Source: Hydrangea macrophylla | Taxonomy: Eukaryota > Streptophyta > Magnoliopsida > Cornales > Hydrangeaceae | Assembly (NCBI GenBank): GCA_033977485.1 | Contig: CM066997.1 | Span: 75,300,634-75,364,633 of the forward strand | Direction: 5' to 3' | DNA: 64,000 nucleotides | Shown: positions 11,001 through 22,069 of the stretch, piece after piece | Layout of the letters: each line of letters opens with the position of its first letter | Position numbering within the stretch: the stretch's first letter is position 1 | The notes under the pieces: generated by a model | Databases searched by the model: none | The model's input: the letters and a program-made list of their open reading frames with translations, nothing else | What the model was told of the DNA's origin: nothing | Made by a program: the position numbers and the translations under genes

Positions 11001-12319
11001 TGATGTTGTCAGTATTAAGATATAAAAAGTATACTTTACTTTTCTAACGATTTGTAGTAGTGAAAGTAAAGGTCGAACCCACAGAGATTGAATTACTAAA
11101 GCAATTTAATTTTAAAACCTAAATTTAGTTAATTAAGGAAAACAAATTTTGATTTTGATTTTATTAAACTAAGAACAAGAAAAATATATCTAAACTATGA
11201 AAGCAATTAAAAGTGTTTTTATAAATATGTAAAGGGAACCTAGGATTGCAAATCCACCACTAGCTTCATAATAGGAATATTTATGCATTCAATTAGCTTA
11301 CTAAGTTGGATGATTATGGGGAATTGTGGCTACAAGCCCAATTCCTCCGTCAATAAAATAATCATGGTTCAAGCACCAACATATTCCATCTTCGGTTAGC
11401 ACGAATTATCCCACACTAAACTAGGGTTGTGACATAATTCGTCTAATCTAGGCATGGATTATTCGGATACTTGATAGCACAAATCAATAAAGCACCATCA
11501 CATGTAAATAATCTAAACAAGCACAGCAAGCATAGATCATTGAGCACATCACAATCAAAATAGATCTAAGACAAGAATAAACTTTGAAAGTAATGATTTA
11601 ATCAATAGAAGTACGATTTATTTATAAAAATCCTCTAAACATGTAACTGTCATCCATACATAATAAAACTAAAATAAAAACATAAATAAAACCCTATTAC
11701 TTGGCTAGGGTTTCATTGAAACCCTAGATCTATGATCTAGCTGTCTATGGAAGTGATAGATGGCAAGTAGTTGATGGAGGAGGCCATGGTAATCCTTGGT
11801 CTTCTTCTTCTTCTCCTTGCTTCCCTCCCTTCAATGGCTGAAAGTATGGTTGTATATTGTGTGTATAATAATTGTCCAACCTCCCTTATTGAAGTAAAAT
11901 AGGGTATATATAGATTTACAACATGTTTTTGGAAGCTTTCCTAACCCGAATTGCACTGAAACTGCTGTATTTTGCAATCTGAACGTAATTAGGCAGTTTC
12001 GTTCACGTAGGAATCATCAGTATACTGAAATACGCAAGTTTGATTTTTACACATGTTGCGCGAGCGGGCCGCGCGAGCGCGACAATTGGGAAGTCGCGCG
12101 AGCGAATTCTGGGCTTTCGCGCGAGCTGGTCGCGCGTGCGAATTGGCTTTTCCAGCTTCTTTTTGCTTGCTTTTTCACCCTGTTTAGCTTGATATACTTG
12201 ATTTCTTCTAAAACCTGTCAGAAAATAGAAAACGAAGTAAAAATATACAAAAATAGGATAAAAAGGTACTAACAAACGCTCGTTAAGGCGTATAAATAGG
12301 ATTTGTTCTCTTCCGATCA
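11001..12319 (-). repeat. 3' LTR of the minus-strand Athila element
   Basis: This copy pairs with 18068-19386 at a constant offset of 7067 bases. On the minus strand it starts TGATCGGAAGAGAAC and ends in ACATCA. It contains a TATA box at 11905-11912 (minus strand) and a CpG-rich GCGCGAGCG array at about 12057-12145, upstream of the TATA box. Confidence 0.93.
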
Positions 12320-12332
12320 CACCCCCAAACCT
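12320..12332 (-). other. Polypurine tract of the minus-strand Athila element
   Basis: On the minus strand AGGTTTGGGGGTG directly precedes the LTR start, as expected for the plus-strand DNA primer. The equivalent site of the other Athila element is at about 58010-58022. Confidence 0.8.
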
Positions 12333-14912
12333 ACATTTTGCTAGTCCTCGAGCAAAACTAAAATAAAAACTAACTACTGATAAAATAATATTCCATTTTC
12401 GTATGGATCACGATTGCATTTAGCATATGCAATAAGACTTTTAAACCTCTAGGTGTCCCTAGTCGAACGAGTAAAGTCTCGTGAGGGTTCTCGTCAACAA
12501 GTCACCCACAACCATCTTTATTAACTTGTAAATTTAAAAAGTTTTATTAAAATGAAAAACATAACATTCAATACTCCTTATTATAAAACAATGATTCGGA
12601 ATAGAATAATGAACAAGAAGGAACGGAATCAAACGTTCACCTACGTCCTGAAAAACAATCCCAAGTACATGAATCGTATAAATCAATAGAATTTCTCATA
12701 AAATTGCACGTGTGTGATATGGTAGTCAAATAAACACGTATATGTCATGAACTTGGAATATAACACGGATAACCATCCAACTATGCTTCGACTACGAATC
12801 TCACAATGTCAATTACACTCTAAAATGAAGCACTCAGAAACATGTGTAATTTCTCTAGTATATGTGAGCAAAGGAATTATGTTTTCAAGATGAATAACGC
12901 TCATATACGACACGAAAAAGACGCATAACACGAAAGAACAGTAGTCTCATTGATAGGATGCCAACAATCAAGAAAAATTACTCATTACCATGTTTTAATC
13001 CCCCTCCCATCGTTTACATATCAAAACCATGTTTCCTAGGATCAATTAGGACTTTTCAAAGGTTGTAATGTGGCTCAGACAATGAAAAAGGATAGAAAGG
13101 ATTTGTTAGGTAGTTTTCAGAATGGCATTGTAAGGCATGTTCGCTTTCTTTCATTCGTCTCTTCTACCAACTTCATAATTTCATTCTCTTCTTTTCATTC
13201 CTTTCAAATTTTTTTCTCCTTTTGTTTCTTTTTTTTTTTCCAACCTTATTCTTTTTTTTTCTTTTTCTTTTTTTTTCCTTGTTGCTTTTGATGAATATTC
13301 AATAAATAACAAGGCAACCACCCCAAACATCATCTTATTTTCTTCTTCTTCTTCTTCTCAATCACACATCGCCTTAACACCACTAAAAGTTGATCAATCT
13401 TTCAGGGGTGAACTCCAAGTTGGCCAAATTGGAGCAAAAACAGGATAATGGTAATTAAAGAAAAATGACATTTTAATGGCTCAAGGGGCGAACTAAGGAC
13501 ATTTTATCATTTATCGGTCAATAGCAAACAAAGAAGGCCTAAAATCATGTCCTAAGGTTATATGGTTCTTCAACATTTATGACGGAAGATTATTTAGCAT
13601 GGTAACAAATATTTTAACTTGACTATCAACCAAAACAAGAATAATGAGACTAAACAACGAGTTAATGCGCTATTTCAACGAAATTCGACAAACACAAGAT
13701 GTATTTATAACCCTCTAAAAAGAAAAGATAGGCTCAAAAGCTCACCGGGTCTAGTCTCCACCTTGTGTTATCTAGAAATCTGAATCATATTATAATTCAC
13801 ATCAGACATGTATTCACGTGACTACGTGCAGTGCATAGATTTATGTGCAAAACTATGATATAAAACTACGATTCAAACGATACATGACCTAAAACGTCTC
13901 AATATGACTTTAGCAAATATTTAATCACATCTTTTCATGTTTATCATTCTATAACAATCATAGTTACATAACAAGAAGTATCGAATGAAGATTGCCAAAA
14001 ACTTTGGTACATCGTTTATTTAAGCACAAGAATCGAAAAATTTTCAAAATTTCAAAATTTTGCTATATATAATAATGTGCATGTAAGTACATACCCCCAA
14101 ACCTAAACCTTTCCCCCAATGAAACAATAAAACGAAAGAAAGGAAAGTACGTAAAGAACGATATTACCTCGATCTTGACAAGCATAGAACAGGTGAACAC
14201 AAATGAATATGTCAATAAAGGTCAATGTTACCTGTTAATACTGGATACAAGAAACTAAACAAAGAAAATAATAAAAGCAGCTAGAAGGACAATAACTAAA
14301 CTAAACTAAACTAAATAAACTATAAGACGCAAAGAAAGTACAAAAACAAAAAGATAATAAACTAGAAAAGAAAACAAAACATAACTATAACAATGAAAAC
14401 AACAAACGACTCAATCTAAAAAGTCCTAAGAAACAAAAACAGAAAAGTAAAACCTACTAGAACAGGTGGGGAGAAAGATATAAAAAAAATCAGGAAAATG
14501 GGAGATCGCGTGAGCGGTCCGCGCGAGCGGCCGTCGCGCACGCGAATCCCAGTTTTTTTTTTTTTTTTTTTGCATATCTCGCGCGAGCGAGGTGCCTCGC
14601 GCCCGCGAAACCAGGTACGAGCAGAAGTTGAGGCATCAAATAAGAAAAAACAAGGAAAAATGCCTAAGGCACAACCTCGCGCGAGCGGATCGCGCGCGCG
14701 ATTTGGGCTTTTTCCATTTTTTGGCTAAAATTATGTATGTAATATAAAAATAAATTAATTCCAACCCCCAAACCTGTCCAGAAAAACTCCAAAACTGACA
14801 AAAACGACTCAAAAACGACCAAAAATAAAGAAAACAGACGAAATTAAGCTTGGGTTGCCTCCCAAGAAGCGCTAACTTTTACGTCTTCAGCTAGACCGTT
14901 CTAGCTCAAGAC
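12333..14912. other. Non-coding 3' internal region of the minus-strand Athila element
   Basis: No frame longer than about 75 codons is convincing. The stretch contains T-rich and TTC microsatellites (about 13190-13360). At 14498-14705 there is an array of GCGCGAGCG-type motifs including the palindrome CTCGCGCGAG. Near 14845-14875 it carries a GGGTTGCCTCCCAAGAAGCGC segment, also seen (reversed) just after integrase in the other Athila element at 51240. Here it follows protease almost directly, marking where pol was lost. Confidence 0.75.
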
Positions 14913-17570
14913 TCACGGAGGCCATAACTCTGATTTTGTACCCTTTAGGGCATTAGGGAGATTCTGGTGGAATGTCGAAACAACGTCGCTATGTGTTAAT
15001 TCATTTGACGGCTCACCTTTATCGTTATTCCATCGATTCTCTACCTTTCGAGTAAATTCTTCATTAGGGGCCGAGGTATTAGGATTCATCCACTCATCAT
15101 TCACTATATTATTCCCCGCACTCATATTTATTACGTTCTTAGGTTCAATATTCCGTCTCACATCACATTCCGCCTCACATAGGTTATCGTCGTCTTTAAG
15201 AGGTTGATCAGCATCATTAAAAATATTTAATTTTAATTTTATATTCCCGAATAACACTTTCATCACCCCTGTTCTACAATTGACACGTGCGTTGGCCGTG
15301 GCTAAGAATGGACGACCAAGAATAACAGGAGTATATTTTCTAACATCTTGCACCGGTTCGGTGTCAAGGACCATAAAATCAACAGGATAAAAACATTGAT
15401 CAACTTTAACTAAGACGTCTTCGACGACTACCCTAGGTACTTTAACAGAACGATCCGCTAATTAAATAGTAGCGACCGTAGGTTTAAGTTCACCTTGTCC
15501 TAGTTGTTTATAAAAGTGATAAGGTAAGAGATTAGCACTCGCACCTAGGTCAAGGAGAGCCCTATGAATGACAGTGTCACCTATGACACATGATATTGTT
15601 GGCGTACTAAGATCCTTATATTTTGGAGTTGAGTGTTGAAATATAGAACTTACTTTTTCTGTGAGGAAGACCTTTTTCGGAGTATGACTCTGCAATTTGT
15701 GCTTTTGCGTACATAGGTCTTTAAGACATTTAGCGTAAGCGGGAATTTGTTTTATAGCATTGAGGAATGGAATGTTAATTTTAACTTGTTTAAACACCTC
15801 GAGTATATCTTCAGCTTTTGACCCTTTCTTAGACAAATGTGACGGTCCCTCAACGTTGGGTGGAAAAGGTAGTTTTAGAATAATATTAGTTGGGACCGAT
15901 TCTTTTTCTTTTCTACTTTGATTTACATCCTCATCCCTCTCTTTATTCGAGTTAACGTTTGCATCCCTCATAACCTCCTTCGGAATCTCAACAACTTCTT
16001 CCTCTCGAATAGTCGTCCTAGTTGACACAACGTTCACTTGCTCACTCGTACCACCCACCTCGTATTGTCCCTTAGGATTCGGAATAGGTTGACTTGGCAA
16101 CTTACTCTCAGTTAAACGATTTAGCGTGTTAACTATTTGTCCCACTTGGGACTCCAGTTTTGCAATGGACTGAGTGTGGAAATGTACTAACTGGATCACC
16201 GGACCAAAACTTTCAAGTGAGGCCAACACCTTCTCCTCAAATGCATTATTACGTGGAAGTGGAGGATGAGGTTGTTGGTATTGACATTGTTGAGGTCTAT
16301 AAGCGTTAGGGAAAGTACTCATCTCACTATTACTATTATTATTATTATTATTTTTCCATGAAAAATTTAGGTGACCTCTCCATGGCGCATCCGGCTTATT
16401 TGTCATATGATTATAGTTATTCCGTGAGAATTGTTGAATAGAATTAATGTGTTGCTCCACAAATTCCGGGAATTGACTCGCCGATGGACATGCAAGTATA
16501 GAATGTGAATGATTAGAACATAATGCACAAATTTCATGAGCGGGTGGGGCTGTCGCTTGGTTCATTGTTAAAAGTCGGTCAAGTTTTTTAGACAGTTCTT
16601 TTATTTCAATTGAATGACTTGACTCGAACTTTACCTCTCTCTTAGGTTGTGAATGATATCCCTCGGAACGTACTGATACAGCCTGATGCATCGAATACTC
16701 GCTTAATGTTTCAAAAATTTTCCAGGCCTCGTTGGCGCTTTTGTGTAGGAAGGTACCCGCACAAACGGTATCGACGGTATTACGCACGGAGGGAATAAGT
16801 CCCTCGTAAAAGACCTGTACCAACTGCCACTTAGGAACCTGATGATGTGGACACGAACGTAATAATTCTTTAAATTTTTCCCACGTATCATAAAGTGTTT
16901 CCCCATCTTGCATCACAAAATTTGTTATAGATTTCCTTATCTGATTCGTACGCATAATAGGGAAAAACTTTTGTAAAAATGCGGTGTGTAAGGCTTCCCA
17001 TGTTCTAATTGTGTTTGGCTCCAAAGATTGGAGCCAATACTTCGCTTTATCCTTTAAAGAGAATGGGAAGAGACGCATTTTTAATTCATCATCAGTGAAA
17101 TTTTGGATTTTTAATGTAGACAAAATATCTTGAAAATCTCCCAAGTGTTGATAAGGGTCTTCATTAATGCGGCCATGAAAAGAAGGAAGTAGCGAGATGG
17201 TAGACGACTTTATCTCAAAGTGAGATGCCGTCGCCTCCGGTAAATCAATACATGTTTGTGGCGTGTAACTCGTAGGAATAAAGTAATCTTTAAGTGGAGG
17301 AGGTGGCGGTATATTAAGATTATTCATATTATTTCCATTGTTTCCGTCATCCATTTCAATCGGTTCAATTTTAAAAGGTCGAGTTCTCCTTAACCGTTTA
17401 AGGGTACTTTGAATTTTGGCCTCAAACAACGACGATGAAATCGGCGTTGATTCGTCGTCTTGCAACCTAGCTCTAGAAGCTTGGGTTGCGGACTTACTAA
17501 CTCTTAAAGTTCGTTCAAGTTCAAGATCGATAGAATGTAATTCAGGTTTATTTGAACGCGTTCCAAACAT
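14913..17570 (-). CDS. gag: Athila Gag-protease polyprotein, one in-frame stop
   Basis: The frame starts with MFGTRSNKPEL at 17570 and is open for 702 codons to TAA at 15462-15464. It continues in the same frame to a stop at 14913, about 885 codons in total. The N-terminal capsid part has a PPPPPLKDYF motif and an FHGRINEDPYQHLGDF motif, followed by a retrotransposon-Gag core (LKDKAKYWLQSL). A CX2CX4HX4C zinc knuckle starts at CALC (about residue 358). The aspartic protease has the Athila-type active site DLGAS shortly before the TAA, and its C-terminal half follows the stop with an ILGRPFLAT motif. Gag would form the particle and package RNA. The stop falls where related elements continue into LADRS. 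The frame then ends without RT, so this is a deletion derivative. Confidence 0.88.
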
Positions 17571-18067
17571 AAACTTAAAAAGAAAACTAAACTAAAATAA
17601 AAACTGACTCAAATAATAAAAAAAAAAGCAAATAGCAATCACGCAACTAAGATAACAAGCACTCAACTACTGTGATGCATGCAAATTATCCTGTAATGCA
17701 ATGACCGCGTCAAGCCCAGCGCCCCGGGTTTCCTAGCTAATGCAGTGCAATTAACCCTAAACTAATGCAAATAGTGCGTCACAGCGCCCTGACTTAGTGT
17801 GGTTTAAAGCGAGTTTTAAAAGAAGCAAATTATTTAATTTTTTTTTTATTTTTTCGCGTAAGCTCCTTTGATACGCTAAGCTATTCCTCCCGAAAACGTT
17901 AGAATTTTGACGACTCGAGAAACTACAAAATAAAAAGAAAAGTTAGTAACTCAAAATAAAACGAAAAAAAAGAAAAGAAAACCTAATCTAATATTTATGA
18001 ATTAACTAAACTAAGATTCTAAAACTACAGGTAGTAATTTGCAATCCCCGGCAACGGCGCCAAAAAT
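17571..18067 (-). other. Leader and tRNA-Asp primer binding site of the minus-strand Athila element
   Basis: The minus strand at 18062-18045 reads TGGCGCCGTTGCCGGGGA, complementary to the 3' end of plant tRNA-Asp, and lies five bases inside the LTR end. The remainder of the leader to the Gag start is non-coding. It includes a GCAATTAACC / GGGCGCTG segment also present in the leader of the other Athila element (33290-33400). Confidence 0.88.
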
Positions 18068-19386
18068 TGATGTTGTCAGTATCAAGATATAAAAAGTATA
18101 CTTTACTTTTCTAAAGATTTGTAGTAGTGAAAGTAAAGGTCGAACCCATAGAGATTGAATTACTAAAGCAATTTAATTTTAAAACCTAAATTTAGTTAAT
18201 TAAGGAAAACGGATTTTGATTTTGATTTTATTAAACTAAGAACAAGAAAAATAAATCTAAACTATGAAAGCAATTAAAAGTGTTTTTATAAATATGTAAA
18301 GGGAACCTAGGATTGCAAATCCACCACTAGCTTCATAATAGGAATATTTATGCATTCAATTAGCTTACTAAGTTGGATGATTATGGGGAATTATGGCTAC
18401 AAGCCCAATTCCTCCGTCAATAAAATAATCATGGTTCAAGCATCAACATATTCCATCTTCGGTTCGCACGAATTATCCCACACTAAACTAGGGTTGTGAC
18501 ATAATTCGTCTAATCTAGGCATGGATTATTCGGATACTTGATAGCACAAATCAATAAAGCACCATCACATGTAAATAATCTAAACAAGCACAGCAAGCAT
18601 AGATCATTGAGCACATCACAATCAAAATAGATCTAAGACAAGAATAAACTTTGAAAGTAATGATTTAATCAATAGAAGTACGATTTATTTATAAAAATCC
18701 TCTAAACATGTAACTGTCATCCATACATAATAAAACTAAAATAAAAACATAAATAAAACCCTATTACTTGGCTAGGGTTTCATTGAAACCCTAGATCTAA
18801 GATCTAGCTGTCTATGGAAGTGATAGATGGCAAGTAGTTGATGGAGGAGGCCATGGTAATTCTTGGTCTGCTTCTTCTTCTCCTTGCTTCCCTCCCTTCA
18901 ATGGCTGAAAGTATGGTTGTATATTGTGTGTATAATAATTGTCCAACCCCCCTTATTGAAGTAAAATAGGGTATATATAGATTTACAACATGTTTTTGGA
19001 AGCTTTCCTAACCCGAATTGCACTGAAACTGCTGTATTTTGCAATCTGAACGTAATTAGGCAGTTTCGTTCACGTAAGAATCATCAGTATACTGAAATAC
19101 GCAAGTTTGATTTTTACACATGTCGCGCGAGCGGGCCGCGCGAGCGCGACAATTGGGAAGTCGCGCGAGCGAATTTTGGGCTTTCGTGCGAGCGGGTCGC
19201 GCGCGCGAATTGGCTTTTTCAGCTTCTTTTTGGTTGCTTTTTCACCCTGTTTAGCTTGATATACTTGATTTCTTCCAAAACTTGTCAGAAAATAGAAAAC
19301 GAAGTAAAAATATACAAAAATAGGACAAAAAGGTACTAACAAACGCTCGTTAAGGCGTATAAATAGGATTTGTTCTCTCCCGATCA
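18068..19386 (-). repeat. 5' LTR of the minus-strand Athila element
   Basis: It is 1319 bp, the same length as the copy at 11001. The TATA box is at 18972-18979 on the minus strand. The GCGCGAGCG array at 19123-19212 lies roughly 150-230 bases upstream of it. Confidence 0.93.
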
Positions 19387-19810
19387 TATCGCACATAATT
19401 TCTGGATTTAAAACGAATTTATTATGAATTTCCAAAGGCAAAAAAAGGCGATCAAATCGGCTTTTATCGCGAATATCGCAAAACTTTTCAAAGTGACCTA
19501 TCCCTGAAATATTTTTTTTATGTAAAGTAGACTCCATTACCTTTCTAACGGTATATCACAACCTCAGTTTGGAGTTTATACGCATTTTCTGTGAATTTTG
19601 GACGAAATAGGGTCTTTTCGCGAATACCGGAACCTCAGGGGCCTAAACAGCATTATCTGGACGAAGGAGGAGCAGTGCCGCCGCGGCACTGGCCCAGTGC
19701 CACCGCGACACTCTCCCCCAGAATAGTGTATTTTTGTAATTTCTTTTGGGGGTCCATTTTGATTATTTTAAAACCAAAACGACGTAGTTTTATGATTTCA
19801 GATGTTTGGG

Positions 19811-19864
19811 ACCAATGGGAATACTTCTAAAACCCTAAAACCACCCCAAGTTGGCCTATATAAA
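19811..19864 (+). promoter_or_regulatory. Core promoter of the Tat LTR (CAAT-like box and TATA box)
   Basis: ACCAATGGG lies at 19811-19819 and TATATAAA at 19857-19864. Transcription would start about 30 bases further right. The GC-rich inverted repeat at 19672-19712 lies about 145-185 bases upstream of the TATA box. Confidence 0.65.
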
Positions 19865-22069
19865 CCCCCCATTGTTCTTCATTTTGAGGGGAGTAAAATG
19901 CAAGTTTAGAAAAAGTTTAGGAGAGAAAGTTGTAGAGATAAGGTTTGAGTAGAGAGAAAAGAAGCTTTCTTCTTCGATTTTCAAAACAAAAGTGAGTTCT
20001 AAACTTTGTTTTTACCTCATTACTCCCATTTACTTCAACATTCAATACACCCAACCACCATTTTAGTGAGCATTTAAGAGAGTAGAAGCTTCTTCTATGT
20101 CCAATGTCATTACATATGAGTAAAACACCATCCTACAAGTTCTATACATCATAAATATCATCTATTGATTGCTATCTATTTGCTTGCTTGTTTATATAAT
20201 GTTCATCTCTTCTCACCTCATTTCTTTTTGATTTTCTTTATTTACTTACTAGTTCATCATCATCTAAGTGATGACATGAAGTTTGAGGTGAGTGAATCCT
20301 TATGGATAGTAGCTCTTAACTGCAAAAACATATTTGATAGATGATGATCATAACTTCAATACCTCCAAGGTATTCTTAAAGTTATGTTCAAAATAAAAAT
20401 AAGTTTCTCCAACAATCTTGGAGGTTCTTGATGATGAGTTGAATGTTGGCATTTTAAGAGGTTATAATCTTTATTGAGTATTGAAAATACACTTTCAAAA
20501 CCTCTATTTCAAAATCCCCCTCAAACCCTCTCATTTTGATTTCAAGAAAAAAAACCTTATTTTCCCCAAAATCTTCAAAACAGTGAGTCAAAACAGTGAG
20601 TGAGCTGAGTTCAAAGATTTCTCTAGAACTCAATACTCAACATATAGATGCAAGGCCACTTGTAAATTCTTCCTAACTCATTGGAGAACACCTATGATTT
20701 TTGGTTTGACTTGGAAGTACTTGAAAATGGTCCATTTGGACCCAAACATTCCTTCCAAACATTCTGCCTCTGCTGTCACAGCAGCTTGACTAACTTCCAA
20801 CTTCTTTTTTAGAAATATTTTCCAAAAGGGGTGGTCCCAACTTATTTTTCCCTTAAACCTAAATGTCTTAGGGAACTTTCTGTATAAATCGGGCCTCTAG
20901 ATCACTCGTTTTCATTTTCTAAGAGTTTTCAACATTTCAGTCGACAGTACGGACTTTGTTTCTGAGTGAGCTCTATTGTTCATATGATTTCTCTCAATCT
21001 GTGATAGTTATTAAGGATTGGATTTTTAGGTTGTGTTCTAGACACAATAAGGAAGATCTACATAAAAAATAATTCATTGAAAACATTCCTAACCCCTCTT
21101 TTCCATTTTTACAAGATCATGTTACTGTTCTGTCTACTATTCACAGCGAGCACCTTTTAACTTTCATTCTTTGATTTGATGCTTACATGCACTCCAAATT
21201 AGTTCATATCTTAGGAAGTAGTTCATACTACATTTGTACATATCCCATATTGATTTCATTCATTCATTCATACACCTTTTAGACTTCTAAGCCATTCTAG
21301 GATTCCATGCACACAAGGCACACTACAACCTTAGTACAATCTAGATACATACACTGCATCCATGCAAAGATTTGGAGCTTTTGTGACTCCTAATCTAAGA
21401 AGATTATAAGGAATTAACTTGATCACACGTTCATGTTTCCCTCGATCCAATATTCCTTTCTCATCCGTCCCGGGGATTGAGAGGTCTTCTTTTCTCAAAG
21501 AATAACATGCATCATACTAGTTTGCTAAGCATATTTTGATTTATTTGATTTTTCTTTTCAAGAACAATTCATGTCCCCTCTAGATTAGGGAAACTTTACT
21601 ATTTGATATGTGATTAGACGATTTTTTCTAGGTTTATTTGTGTGATCTTTCACTTTGCATTGTGTGATACTTAGCTTTGATCTTATGAATGATATCTTAT
21701 CTTTAGATCTTCCAATTTCAAGTTTTCTTATGTAATGTAATATACTATCATAATATTAATTGCCGAACCATAGATAGTATGAAATAATTATTTTGATGCT
21801 AATTGAGGCCCGCCGAAAGACGGGACGAGTTGAGGGTGTTTTAGTCGCGACAAATGCTCCTTCCTCTCTCGTACCAAAATCCCGAGCCAAGTTATTTGGT
21901 TATGAAGGACCGGTGCCCTTTATCCATTTGGGGGAGTCAAATTAGGTTTCTTGGTTCCTTAATGACCAAGTGGCGACTCTGTATCTGTTTTCAATAGACC
22001 TTTGCTCTTTCTTTGATCAAAATCAAATAAGTTTCAAAAGCAAACAAAGCGATGGAATCCCGGTATCCA

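Larger units (their letters stand above)
11001..19386 (-). mobile_element. Athila-lineage element, Gag-protease only, inserted in the Tat LTR
   Basis: Two 1319-bp LTRs (11001-12319 and 18068-19386) begin and end TGAT...ATCA and flank an internal region read on the minus strand. A 5-bp target duplication TATCG is present at 10996-11000 and 19387-19391. The primer site matches tRNA-Asp (18045-18062) and a polypurine tract lies at 12320-12332. The internal region holds Gag and a protease, but RT, RNase H and integrase are missing. By eye the LTRs differ at about 25 positions with no indel (about 1.9%). It would need enzymes from another Athila element to move. Confidence 0.93.
1..22069 (+). mobile_element. 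Tat-lineage Ty3/Gypsy retrotransposon, 5' part outside window
   Basis: The element enters the window inside pol. It continues through a 97-bp tandem repeat, an antisense two-gene segment and a 155-bp tandem repeat to a polypurine tract at 10387-10401. The 3' LTR begins with TGTAGACACC at 10402. The LTR is split by an Athila element (11001-19386) and resumes at 19387 after the duplicated target. Its right end is placed near 22069 (ending CGGTATCCA) by comparison with the LTR end of the minus-strand Tat at 63590. The sequence then changes abruptly into the 92-bp repeat of a Tekay-type LTR, so this element appears inserted in that LTR. Lineage is assigned from the RT plus the second, archaeal-type RNase H. 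The exact right border is uncertain by a few bases, and its 5' target duplication is not visible. Confidence 0.85.
10402..22069 (+). repeat. 3' LTR of the plus-strand Tat element, split by an Athila insertion
   Basis: The LTR consists of 10402-11000 and 19387-22069, about 3.28 kb without the inserted element and the duplicated TATCG. The left part is U3 with a cluster of TTGAC motifs. The right part carries a CAAT-like box, a TATA box (19857) and a long R/U5 region. Positions 21640-22010 match the minus-strand LTR at 63650-64000 closely enough to align by eye, including the GTGGCGACTCTGTAT stretch. No coding sequence is visible in it. Confidence 0.8.

Noticed and set aside
21975..21995. Primer site of the plus-strand Tat at GTGGCGACTCTGTAT
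   Set aside because: The same stretch lies inside the LTR of the minus-strand Tat, about 100 bases before its true end. A better tRNA-Arg match follows that end at 63584-63567.
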